Assembly: GCF_014696615.1 (NCBI RefSeq)
Contig: NZ_JACJQJ010000069.1
Location: 1-44,121 of the forward strand
DNA length: 44,121 nt
Origin: Nostoc linckia FACHB-104
Lineage (GTDB): Bacteria > Cyanobacteriota > Cyanobacteriia > Cyanobacteriales > Nostocaceae
Reading direction: 5' to 3'
Positions 1 to 8,934 of this stretch are shown here, in pieces. The notes under the pieces were generated by a model. It did not search any database. It was not told the DNA's origin and worked only from the letters and a program-made list of their open reading frames with translations. Every line of letters starts with the position of its first letter. Positions within the stretch are counted from its first letter, which is position 1. Both the position numbers and the translations under genes were made by a program.

Positions 1-422
1 GACGGTTGCGTCCCCCAAACCCCCTCCAAAAGTATTGTTTTGTTGTCAATTTATTTTCTTAACTGAACTGTATTGAATTATATATAGCAATCCTATTTGA
101 TATACGAACAAAAAGGACAAGGGAGACAAGGGGGACAAGGAAGATAGGTGTTTGTAAGTCATTTTGGATTGCTAAAAGCTATTATGCTTTTAAGTTGCAC
201 ATCTATTGTGAGGGCTGTTGACTGTTTACTGTCAACGGTTAACGGTCAACAGTTAACAGCCCTTATTAGTAGTTATGCAATTTAGACGCGTATTAGCTTA
301 TTTGCTATTTCGACATACTCAAATGACAATCACCAACTGACAAAGAAAAATTTCATCAAAACTGCATAGCCTAAACCATCACAGAGATATATGTTACTGA
401 CAGGATTACCTCAGTAACACCG
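1..422. other. Leading intergenic region with heptamer-type repeats
   Basis: I see no credible gene here on either strand. The stretch holds G-rich direct repeats of the 'gacaagg' type at about 115-145 and a strong inverted repeat at 212-262, described separately. The last ~100 bases should contain the promoter of the TPR-CHAT gene, but I could not pick a convincing -10/-35 pair. Confidence 0.6.
212..262. repeat. Inverted repeat built from GTTGACT/GTTAACT heptamers
   Basis: The outer arms GGGCTGTTGACTGTT and AACAGTTAACAGCCC pair over about 15 bp with one G-T position. The interior also consists of GTCAACG/GTTAACG units. The same sequence family recurs at 3347-3386 and 13632-13660, so this is a dispersed cyanobacterial repeat and not a gene-specific terminator. 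Confidence 0.7.
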
Positions 423-3107
423 ATGAAGATATACAAAATCGCACTTCTGACTTTCACCACTCTACTCACCACCATTGGACAAGCGCCCATCAACCACAGC
501 GCCATTGTGGGAATAAACCAAGCATCAGCGCAAACCCCACAGGCGCGGAAAGCTGAAGCATACAAACTATTTCAGCAAGGTAATCAGCAGTATGATGCTA
601 GTCAATTAGAAGCGGCATTACAATCGTGGCAACAAGCACTAATTATTTTCCGAGAAATCAACAACCGTCAAGGTGAAGGTGCAGTGCTGGGTAATCTCGG
701 TCTTGTTTACTATGATTTAGGAGACTATCAAAAAGCAATTGAGTACCATCAGCAGAGTTTAGCGATCGCAGTTGAAGTTAAAGACCGTCAAGGAGAGGGA
801 CGATCATTAGGTAATCTCGGTATTGTTTATCACGCTTTAGGCGACTACAAACAAGCGATCGCGTACCTCCAGCAAACTTTAGCGATCGCAGTGGAAGTTA
901 AAGATAGATTTAGTGAGAGTAATGCACTCTCGAATCTCGGTCTTGCTTACGCTGCGTTGGGTGATTACCCAAAAGCTATTGATTACCATTCCTCAAGTTT
1001 AGTCATTGCTAGGGAAATCAAAGACCGTTTTGCAGAAGGTAGATCCCTGAGTAATCTCGGTGCTGCTTATTATTCTTTGGGAGACTATCAAAAAGCTATT
1101 GATTACCAACAACAGAGTTTAGCGATCGCCCAACAAATCAACGACCGAGTAGGTCAGGTAAAATCCTTAAGTAACCTCGGTGTTACTTACTATTCTTTAG
1201 GAGACTATCAAAAAGCGATTGATTACCAACAACAGAGTTTAGCGATCGCGGTGGAAATTAAAAATCGATTAGGTGAGGGAAACGGCCTGGGTAATATCGC
1301 TAATGCTTACTATGCGGTGGGAGACTACAAAAAAGCAATTGAGTACTATCAACAGAGTTTAGCGATCGCCCAACAAATCAAAAACCGCTTAGGGGAGGAA
1401 CAGGCTTTAGGTAATATTGGTTTGGCCCTTGAGGCTTTGGGAGATTACCAAAAAGCAATTGATTACTATCAACAGAGTTTAGCGATCGCCCGTGAAATTA
1501 AAGACCGATTAGGAGAAGGAAACGCCCTGGGTAATCTGGGTAATGCTTATCTGGCTTTAGGAGAATACCCCAAAGTTATTGAGTACCAACAACAGAGTTT
1601 AGCGATCGCCCAACAAATCAAAAATAGTAGTGGTGAGAGTGAATCTTTAAACAATTTAGGGCTAGCTTTCTACAAACAAGGTAATTTTCCCGCTGCTGAG
1701 AAAACATTATATGAGGCAATTAAGGTTAAAGAATCTCTGCGAAATCAAAAATTATCTGATACCAATAAAGTATATCTTTTTGACACCCAACGTAGCACCT
1801 ACAGAATTTTACAAAAAGTTCTCATTGCTCAAAATAAAACTGATGCAGCTTTAGAAATTGCCGAACGTGGTCGGGCTAGGGCGTTTGTTGAGTTGTTAGC
1901 ATCTCGCCTATCTACTCAAAATCAACAGACTAATCAATCATCTTCATCACCCACAATTGCCCAGATTAAGCAAATTGCTAAACAGCAAAATGCCACCCTT
2001 GTGCAATATTCTATTATTTATGATGATTTCAAAGTAGCAGGTAAACAACAATCGAAAGAATCAAACCTTTATATCTGGGTTATTAAACCAACAGGTGAAG
2101 TTACATTCCGCAAAGTTGACCTGAAATACTTATGGCAAAAAGATAATACAAATTTAAATGAATTAGTTACCCAAATTCGCACAGGAGTTGGTGCTTTTAG
2201 AGGTAGAAATGCTGGCGGTATTTTACCAGTACAAAATTCTCAGTCTGCTAAAGGTAAAAAACCCTTAAAAAAATTGTATGACATCTTAATTAAAGATATC
2301 GCTGATTTATTACCAAAAAACCCTAGTGAACGAGTTATTTTCATCTCTCAAAGTTCTTTATTCCTTGTTCCTTTCCCAGCTTTGCGCGATGAACAAGGTA
2401 AGTATTTGCTAGAAAATCATACCATCCTCACCGCCCCAGCAATTCAAGTATTAGATTTTACCCAAAAATTAGGACAGGGAAGAACAATCAACTATAATAA
2501 TGCTCTGATTGCCGGTAATCCAACTATGCCTGTAGTATCTATAGAACCAGATCAACCTGCAAAACAGTTAGATTCACTACCAGGGGCAGAACTGGAAGCA
2601 AAGACAATCGCAGAGATGTTAAAAAGTCAAGCAATTCTGGGTAAAGATGCGACTAAAGCCAATATTCTACAACGCCTATCAAAAGTTGATGTGATTCATT
2701 TAGCTACTCACGGTTGGGCTGATGATAACCGGGGTTTAGGTAGCTGGATAGCCCTTGCACCATCGGGTAAAGATAATGGTTTACTCACAGCTGAGGAAAT
2801 ATTAGATTTAAAATTAAAAGCGCAATTAGTTGTTCTCAGTGCTTGTGAAACGGGGAAAGGGAAACTTTCTGGTGATGGTGTAATTGGGTTATCTCGTTCC
2901 TTAATTTCTGCTGGTGTTCCCAGTGTGCTGGTTTCCTTGTGGCAAGTACCCGATGAACCGACACAATATTTAATGGTGGAGTTTTATAAAAGTTTGCAAA
3001 CTCAGCCAGATAAAGCTTTGGCTTTGCGTCAGGCGATGTTGAAAACGAAAGAGAAGTTTTCTTCCCCCCGTGATTGGGCGGCGTTTACCTTGATTGGCGA
3101 ACGGTAA
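423..3107 (+). CDS. Secreted TPR-CHAT caspase-like protein
   Basis: 894 residues. An N-terminal signal peptide (about residues 1-37, ending ASAQ) suggests export to the periplasm or outside. Residues 44-443 form ten consecutive 40-residue TPR units with the consensus LGDYQKAIEYYQQSLAIA. A linker follows, and the C-terminal third is a CHAT domain (about 600-894). The caspase-like dyad is visible: His763 in HLATHGW and Cys808 in LSACETG. CHAT proteins are caspase-superfamily peptidases; TPR arrays usually bind peptides or partner proteins. The cyanobacterial relatives are numerous and mostly uncharacterised, so the substrate is unknown. It appears monocistronic, with about 430 bp of repeat-rich DNA before the next gene. 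Seven of the ten TPR units carry a HIP1 octamer at the same position, exactly 120 bp apart in phase, which suggests expansion by duplication. The family call is confident; the role is open. Confidence 0.93.
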   Translation: MKIYKIALLTFTTLLTTIGQAPINHSAIVGINQASAQTPQARKAEAYKLFQQGNQQYDASQLEAALQSWQQALIIFREINNRQGEGAVLGNLGLVYYDLGDYQKAIEYHQQSLAIAVEVKDRQGEGRSLGNLGIVYHALGDYKQAIAYLQQTLAIAVEVKDRFSESNALSNLGLAYAALGDYPKAIDYHSSSLVIAREIKDRFAEGRSLSNLGAAYYSLGDYQKAIDYQQQSLAIAQQINDRVGQVKSLSNLGVTYYSLGDYQKAIDYQQQSLAIAVEIKNRLGEGNGLGNIANAYYAVGDYKKAIEYYQQSLAIAQQIKNRLGEEQALGNIGLALEALGDYQKAIDYYQQSLAIAREIKDRLGEGNALGNLGNAYLALGEYPKVIEYQQQSLAIAQQIKNSSGESESLNNLGLAFYKQGNFPAAEKTLYEAIKVKESLRNQKLSDTNKVYLFDTQRSTYRILQKVLIAQNKTDAALEIAERGRARAFVELLASRLSTQNQQTNQSSSSPTIAQIKQIAKQQNATLVQYSIIYDDFKVAGKQQSKESNLYIWVIKPTGEVTFRKVDLKYLWQKDNTNLNELVTQIRTGVGAFRGRNAGGILPVQNSQSAKGKKPLKKLYDILIKDIADLLPKNPSERVIFISQSSLFLVPFPALRDEQGKYLLENHTILTAPAIQVLDFTQKLGQGRTINYNNALIAGNPTMPVVSIEPDQPAKQLDSLPGAELEAKTIAEMLKSQAILGKDATKANILQRLSKVDVIHLATHGWADDNRGLGSWIALAPSGKDNGLLTAEEILDLKLKAQLVVLSACETGKGKLSGDGVIGLSRSLISAGVPSVLVSLWQVPDEPTQYLMVEFYKSLQTQPDKALALRQAMLKTKEKFSSPRDWAAFTLIGER

Positions 3108-3245
3108 GGGCTTTCCAAGTAAAAAAATACTATCACTTGTTGGGCAGGGGGAAGAAAGAAAAGATTGTTTCTCGTCATACCAAATTGAAAACAGAATGCG
3201 ACAGATGGATTGACAGAATGCAATCCAAAATCCAAAGCTCATAAC

Positions 3246-3365
3246 TTGAACTATCGTGATCCGGCTACCATTAAACCAGCAGAATGGGCAAATCGCGAAA
3301 ATGAGGGCATTTTACTTGTGCCCAAAGCTGGCGAAATACTTTATCGGTTGACTGCTGACGGTTGA
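3246..3365 (+). pseudogene. Possible gene remnant, protein-like open stretch
   Basis: Reading from TTG at 3246 gives 39 residues beginning LNYRDPATIKPAEWANRENE, then GILLVPKAGEILYRL, ending inside the GTTGACT repeat. Its composition is protein-like (balanced charges, no low complexity), but there is no ATG, no ribosome-binding site, and the flanks are repeats. I do not recognise the family. It may be the leftover of a degraded gene or simply a chance open frame. Confidence 0.2.
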
Positions 3366-3386
3366 CTGCTGACGGTTGACTGTTAA
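3347..3386. repeat. Tandem 14-bp repeat (GTTGACTGCTGACG)
   Basis: Nearly three tandem copies of a double heptamer occur between the TPR-CHAT gene and the hybrid kinase gene. It belongs to the same family as 212-262 and 13632-13660. Confidence 0.75.
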
Positions 3387-3535
3387 CTGATGCCCAATGC
3401 CCAATGCTCATTTTCACTTGAACAACTATAATTTATTGGTAAATTTCCTAGTATATTTTTATATCTAAAAATATACTAGTACAACGAAGCGTCAATACAT
3501 TGCTCAATTTAAAAATGTGCAAGCGAAAGGCATAA

Positions 3536-6500
3536 ATGTTTAAGCACACAACGGCTCTCACTTCCTCAGAATTAAAATCCGCGATCGTCCGCAATCCCTT
3601 GATAGTTGGACTAGATACTCTGGTGATGGATGCGATCGCTCTCATGAGCAGTGTGCGGGCTGTTTGTGATGCCAATAAACTTGATGAGCTCCATCTCGAC
3701 GCAAGAGCTAGCTGTATTTTAATAGTAGATAATAACAAATTATTAGGTATTTTTACAGAGAGAGATGTTGTACGCTTGTGTGCCCAGCAGCGTTATTTGG
3801 AGAACTTGGCAATTCGGGAGGTGATGATCAATCCAGTCATCTCTGTGTATGAGTCGGAATTTACAGACTTATTTTTTGTGGTGAATTTGCTGCAGCAATA
3901 CCACATTCGTCACTTACCTATCCTCGATGAGCAGGATCGAGTTGTGGGGTTGCTAACTAATGAAAGTCTGCGGCAGTCGGCTCGCTCTGTCAATCTCTTG
4001 CGCTTGCGCTTGGTGTCTGAGGTGATGATTCGGGAGGTGATTTGTGCAGCGCCAGATAGTTCGATATTAGCGATCGCACAACTGATGACAGCCCATCGTG
4101 TCAGTTCTGTGATGATTGTGCAACCCGGCGGTAGCGAAGATGCAACCCACAAAATCCCTGTGGGAATTGTGACTGAGCGAGATATTGTGCAATTTCATGC
4201 CTTGGGTATGAATCTGGAAACCTGTTTTGCTCACATGGTGATGAGTACGCCAATTTTTGCTGTTAAACCTGAAGATTCGCTGTTGTTGGTGCAGCAGATG
4301 ATGGAACAGCGCTTAATTCGACGGGTGGCGGTTACAGGTGAGCAAGGAGAACTATTAGGGATTGTGACTCAAAGCACTTTACTGCAAGCCCTCAACCCCT
4401 TGGAATTATACAAGCTGGCGGAGGTGTTGGAAAACAAAGTAGTACAGCTAGAGTCAGAAAAGATGCAACTCCTAGAAGCTAGGACTGTGGAATTAGAGCA
4501 GCAAGTAGAAGTCCGGACAACCGCCCTCAAAACTAAGGCAGAACAGGCGCAACTAGTATCTGATATTGCCATGCAAATTCGCTCGTCCTTGAGTTTGCAA
4601 ACCATTCTCGAAACAACTGTGCAGCAGGTAAGGCAATTTTTAGGCTGCGATCGCGTCATCATTTTGCGATTTGAAGAGGATGGGCGCGCCGCAGTTGTGG
4701 CAGAATCCACTAATTCTTCCCTATCTTTGATGGGCAAAAGTCTTAGTGATACCTGTTTTCAGCAAAATTACAGAGAGAATTACCGCCAAGGGAAGATTCG
4801 CGTCGTACCAGATATCTACACGACCGAAATGACTGATTGTCACCGGGAGATGCTGAACAAACTCCAAATTCGTGCCAAAATTTTGATACCACTCTTGTGT
4901 GATGGTGAAATCTGGGGCTTACTTAATGTCTCCGAAAGCTACAAAGCCCGTGATTGGCAACAGGCAGAAGTGGAACTGCTGCAAGGTTTATCAGTGCATT
5001 TAGAGATTGCTCTTCAGCAAGCAACTACCTACCAACAATTGCAAGAGCAACTGCGCGATCGCCAGCGGGCAGAAATGACGCTACAAAAATTGGTAACAGG
5101 AACTGCGGCTGTCACGGGAGAGGACTTTTTCCCCGCCCTCGTCCGCCACATTGCCGAAGCCTTAAATGTCCGTTATGCCCTGATTACTGAAATAGTAGGT
5201 GATAAAGTTCATACCCTGGGATTTTGGGCGAATGGAGCCTTAGCGCCTGAAATGTCCTACAATCCCGCTGGCACTCCTTGCGAATCTACCTTAAAATACG
5301 GAGAATTTTACTGCGAAAGCCAAGTTCAAAAATCCTTTCCTAATAATTTAGACTTGGTGAAAATGCAGGCCGATAGCTATCTGGGTATTGCTTTAAAAGA
5401 GGAGTTCGGCAAGACAATTGGTAGCCTTTGTATTTTAGATGGGCAGCCCTTGCCACAGTCTAAATATACCGAAGCGATCGCTATTCTCCAGGTATTTGCA
5501 GCACGAGCCGCCGCAGAATTGCAGCGTATAGCCGCAAACGAAGCACTACATCACTTAAATCAGGACTTAGAAGCAAGGGTAGAACAGCGAACTCAAGAAT
5601 TACAAGCGCGAGAATTAGAACTCCAGAAAATATCGGAACGCCTTGCTTTATCACTGAAATCTGGGGGAATTGGTTGTTGGGAGTGGGACATTATAGAGAA
5701 CACAATTCTTTGGGATGAGCGGATGTATGAGATCTATGGGGTCACTCCGCAATCTAATTCTCATCTAGTCTACGACACTTGGATAAACAAATTACATCCA
5801 GATGACCGTAACCAGACCGAAACATTGATTCAGCAATCGGTTTTAGGACAGGCAGAGTATGATATTGAGTTTCGGATTGTACATTCAAATAGCAGTATCA
5901 ACTTCATCAAAGCTTATGGGGTGGTGGTAAGAGATGAACAGGGAAACCCCCAAAAAATGATCGGAGTTCACTTTGATATTAGCGATCGCAAGCGTGCAGA
6001 GATAGCCCTGCAAAGTAGTGAAATCCGCTTCCGGCGAATGTTTGATTCCAATGTTGTTGGTATGCTCTTTGCCAATTTTCAAGGGGACATTACCGATGCC
6101 AACGATAGCTTCTTGCAGATGGTGGGTTATACCAGAGAAGAATTAAACGCTGGGGCGTTGAGTTGGACAGCCATGACCCCACCCGAATATGTACATGCTG
6201 ATATTTTTGCCATCGACCGTCTGATAAATGATGGTGCAATCAATCCCTGGGAAAAAGAATATTACCGCAAGGATGGTAGCCGGATTCCTGTCTTGATAGG
6301 AGCAGCAGTCATCCCAGGCTCAGATTACCAAACTATCTGTGTAGTAGTGGATATAAGCGAACAAAAGGCTGCATTGCAGGAACGCCAACAAGCACAGATG
6401 CAACTGCAACAGCAGGCCAGACACAAACAGTTACTTTGGAATATTACCCAAACTATTCGCCAATCCCTAAATATTGAGGTCATTATCAATGCAGCAGTGA

Positions 6501-8788
6501 CTCAGGTCAGACAAGTATTAGGAGTAGATCGGGTAGCCCTTTACCGCTTTCAATTAGATTGGAGTGGTGAGTTTATCGCGGAATCTGTAGCTGCTAATTG
6601 GGTAAAACTTGTGGCATCTGACGTGAAAAAAGTTTGGGAAGATACCTATCTCCAAGAAACTCAAGGCGGGCGATTCCAAAACTATGAAACCCTAGCGGTT
6701 ACTGATATTTATCAAGCTGGTTTACAGCCTTGCCATATTGAACTTTTAGAGCAGTTTCAAGCCAAAGCTTATGTAATTACTCCCATCTTCGTGAATGAAT
6801 CACTTTGGGGTTTGTTGGGGATGTACCAAAATGCTGAAACTTATTCATGGACAACATGGGAAATTGAATTATTGCGGCAAATTGCTAACCAGCTGGCGAT
6901 CGCAATTCAGCAAGCGAGTCTCTACGAAAAAAATCAGTCGGAACTGTTGGTGCGGCAGCAGGCTGAAGCAAGCATTGCCCTGCAGCTGCGGCGACAACAA
7001 ACTCTAGGGGCAATTATTGAACAAATTCGTAAGTCTTTAGATCTCACCGAAATTCTGGCAACAGTAACTCAGCAGGTGAAAGATTTAATGCATTGCGATC
7101 GCGTCATCGTGTTTCGGCTGTTTGCAGATGGTAGAAGTCAAATTGCGGAAGAAGCCGTATCTACTGAATTTGTCAGCCTGAAACATCGCCACTGGGATAA
7201 CGAAGTTTGGTCTCAAGAAATCCTGGATTGCTATTGGCAAGGTAAGCCCCGCATCGTCCCCGATGTGACGGATGATATTTGGACGCATTGCTTGGTGGAA
7301 TATTCCCAGGAAGGCCAAATCCAATCCAAAATTGTGGCACCCATCTTACAAGAAGCCCATGACCAAAATCATCATCGCTGGGTTTCGCCTTGGGCAAAAA
7401 ATAAGCTGTGGGGAATTTTAGTGGTTCATGCTTGCCAAGAAAGAAGAGTCTGGAAAAACTCGGAAGCCCAAATTTTGCAACAAATTGCCAACCAGTTAGC
7501 GATCGCGATTCAGCAAGCGAGTCTGTTTGAACAATTACAGCAAGAACTCACTGAACGCCAGCAAGCAGAAGCCAAGCTCACAGAAATCAATCAACAACTA
7601 GCATTTTCTAACGAAGAACTCGCCCGTGCTACCCGCCTCAAAGACGAGTTTTTAGCTAACATGAGTCACGAATTACGTACCCCCCTCAATGCCATTCTGG
7701 GTATGACTGAAGGGCTACAAGATGAAGTATTTGGCAGCATCAATCAGCAACAACTGAAAGCTTTAGAAACCATTGAACGCAGCGGCTCTCATTTGCTGGA
7801 GTTGATCAACGATATTTTGGATGTAGCAAAAATTGAAGCCGGACAGATTCAGCTTGATTGTGCCTCAATTTCCGTAACAAATCTGTGCCAATCTAGTTTG
7901 GCATTTATCAAACAACAGGCATTGCAAAAACGCATCCAGCTTGAAACCAAAATTCCCCTAAAACTCCCCAATCTATCAATAGATGAACGACGCATTCGTC
8001 AAGTATTAATTAACTTACTTAACAATGCGGTCAAATTCACCCCAGAAGGCGGACAAATTACCCTAGAAGTTAACCAACTTGCCCCAGACATCACCACTAA
8101 CGATTCTTCCCCACAACACTTTTTGCAAATTGCCGTAAAAGATACAGGTATCGGCATTGCCCAAGAAAATATCAATAAACTATTTAAGCCCTTCATCCAA
8201 ATCGATAGCGCCTTAAATCGTCAATATGCGGGTACAGGCTTGGGGCTATCATTAGTGAAACGAATTGTAGAACTGCACGGTGGTAGAGTGGGGCTAAGTA
8301 GCGAATTAGGTGTAGGCAGTTGTTTTACCATCGAATTACCCTATACCGCAGTTGCTCCCGTTGTAGCAGATACTCAACCATCTATCACTCCAGAATTCGA
8401 TTCTCCAAACCTTCACAAAGCCGCCCCCCTGATTTTGCTAGCTGAAGATAACGAAGCCAATATCAGTACAATTTCTAGCTATCTCACAGCCAAAGGCTAT
8501 TGCATTCTGTTAGCAAATAATGGTAGAGAAGCTATAGAATTGGCGACGAATCAGCATCCTGACTTAATTTTGATGGATATTCAAATGCCCTTTATGGATG
8601 GTTTAGAAGCCATCAAACTGATTCGTCTCGATCCCAACTTAGTTAATACTCCGATTGTGGCACTCACAGCATTAGCCATGACAGGCGATCGCGATCGCTG
8701 CATCGCCGCCGGAGCCAACGACTACTTAAGTAAACCTGTTAAACTCAAGCAATTGGCTACCGTTATTCAACAGCTATTAAGTAAGTAG
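3536..8788 (+). CDS. Hybrid histidine kinase: CBS x4, GAF x4, PAS x2, HisKA, HATPase, REC
   Basis: 1750 residues, soluble, with no predicted membrane segment. In order: four CBS motifs (1-275), GAF-A (about 340-495), GAF-B (517-665), PAS-A (700-820), PAS-B (827-945), GAF-C (966-1125), GAF-D (1155-1332), HisKA with phospho-acceptor His1378 in SHELRTPLN, HATPase_c (N-box NLLNNAVKF, G-boxes DTGIGI and TGLGLSLVK), and a receiver with Asp1681 in LMDIQMP. GAF-A has Cys435-His and GAF-C Cys1066-His at the place where cyanobacteriochromes attach bilin; GAF-D has Cys1252-Leu. GAF-C also carries DWSGEF, YLQETQGG and DIYQAG, typical of cyanobacteriochrome-like GAFs. CBS pairs commonly sense adenine nucleotides. 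The protein probably integrates energy state, small ligands and possibly light. The REC-kinase gene 146 bp downstream on the same strand is the likely partner. Bilin binding is inference. Confidence 0.95.
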   Translation: MFKHTTALTSSELKSAIVRNPLIVGLDTLVMDAIALMSSVRAVCDANKLDELHLDARASCILIVDNNKLLGIFTERDVVRLCAQQRYLENLAIREVMINPVISVYESEFTDLFFVVNLLQQYHIRHLPILDEQDRVVGLLTNESLRQSARSVNLLRLRLVSEVMIREVICAAPDSSILAIAQLMTAHRVSSVMIVQPGGSEDATHKIPVGIVTERDIVQFHALGMNLETCFAHMVMSTPIFAVKPEDSLLLVQQMMEQRLIRRVAVTGEQGELLGIVTQSTLLQALNPLELYKLAEVLENKVVQLESEKMQLLEARTVELEQQVEVRTTALKTKAEQAQLVSDIAMQIRSSLSLQTILETTVQQVRQFLGCDRVIILRFEEDGRAAVVAESTNSSLSLMGKSLSDTCFQQNYRENYRQGKIRVVPDIYTTEMTDCHREMLNKLQIRAKILIPLLCDGEIWGLLNVSESYKARDWQQAEVELLQGLSVHLEIALQQATTYQQLQEQLRDRQRAEMTLQKLVTGTAAVTGEDFFPALVRHIAEALNVRYALITEIVGDKVHTLGFWANGALAPEMSYNPAGTPCESTLKYGEFYCESQVQKSFPNNLDLVKMQADSYLGIALKEEFGKTIGSLCILDGQPLPQSKYTEAIAILQVFAARAAAELQRIAANEALHHLNQDLEARVEQRTQELQARELELQKISERLALSLKSGGIGCWEWDIIENTILWDERMYEIYGVTPQSNSHLVYDTWINKLHPDDRNQTETLIQQSVLGQAEYDIEFRIVHSNSSINFIKAYGVVVRDEQGNPQKMIGVHFDISDRKRAEIALQSSEIRFRRMFDSNVVGMLFANFQGDITDANDSFLQMVGYTREELNAGALSWTAMTPPEYVHADIFAIDRLINDGAINPWEKEYYRKDGSRIPVLIGAAVIPGSDYQTICVVVDISEQKAALQERQQAQMQLQQQARHKQLLWNITQTIRQSLNIEVIINAAVTQVRQVLGVDRVALYRFQLDWSGEFIAESVAANWVKLVASDVKKVWEDTYLQETQGGRFQNYETLAVTDIYQAGLQPCHIELLEQFQAKAYVITPIFVNESLWGLLGMYQNAETYSWTTWEIELLRQIANQLAIAIQQASLYEKNQSELLVRQQAEASIALQLRRQQTLGAIIEQIRKSLDLTEILATVTQQVKDLMHCDRVIVFRLFADGRSQIAEEAVSTEFVSLKHRHWDNEVWSQEILDCYWQGKPRIVPDVTDDIWTHCLVEYSQEGQIQSKIVAPILQEAHDQNHHRWVSPWAKNKLWGILVVHACQERRVWKNSEAQILQQIANQLAIAIQQASLFEQLQQELTERQQAEAKLTEINQQLAFSNEELARATRLKDEFLANMSHELRTPLNAILGMTEGLQDEVFGSINQQQLKALETIERSGSHLLELINDILDVAKIEAGQIQLDCASISVTNLCQSSLAFIKQQALQKRIQLETKIPLKLPNLSIDERRIRQVLINLLNNAVKFTPEGGQITLEVNQLAPDITTNDSSPQHFLQIAVKDTGIGIAQENINKLFKPFIQIDSALNRQYAGTGLGLSLVKRIVELHGGRVGLSSELGVGSCFTIELPYTAVAPVVADTQPSITPEFDSPNLHKAAPLILLAEDNEANISTISSYLTAKGYCILLANNGREAIELATNQHPDLILMDIQMPFMDGLEAIKLIRLDPNLVNTPIVALTALAMTGDRDRCIAAGANDYLSKPVKLKQLATVIQQLLSK

Positions 8789-8790
8789 AG

Positions 8791-8825
8791 TGTCATTTGT
8801 CATTTGTCATTTGTCATTTGTCATT
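8791..8825. repeat. Heptamer tandem repeat (TGTCATT)5
   Basis: Five direct copies of TGTCATT lie immediately after the hybrid kinase stop codon, followed at about 8872-8900 by a second heptamer type, ATGCCCT. This is a short tandemly repeated repetitive sequence of the kind common in Nostocales intergenic DNA. Confidence 0.85.
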
Positions 8826-8934
8826 CGTAAGAGTTTCAAGCCTATTGACTTTATATTAAAATCTGTCTTTCCCATGCCCTATGCCCTATGCCCCATGCCC
8901 TTTTTCAAGTTAGTCTTAATTTTGAATTTTTATT

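Larger units (their letters stand above)
3108..3535. other. Intergenic region with gene-remnant-like stretch and repeats
   Basis: It contains a partial copy of the AATGCGACAGA dispersed repeat (around 3177-3215), a protein-like open stretch at 3246-3365 (listed separately), tandem GTTGACTGCTGACG units at 3347-3386, and GCCCAAT heptamers to about 3410. The AT-rich segment at 3425-3535 probably carries the promoter of the hybrid kinase; two 'aaatatactagta'-like sequences lie near 3450-3480. Confidence 0.5.

Noticed and set aside
3536-8788. Phytochrome assignment for the hybrid kinase
   Set aside because: No PAS-GAF-PHY photosensory module is seen; only single GAF domains with the cyanobacteriochrome-type Cys position.
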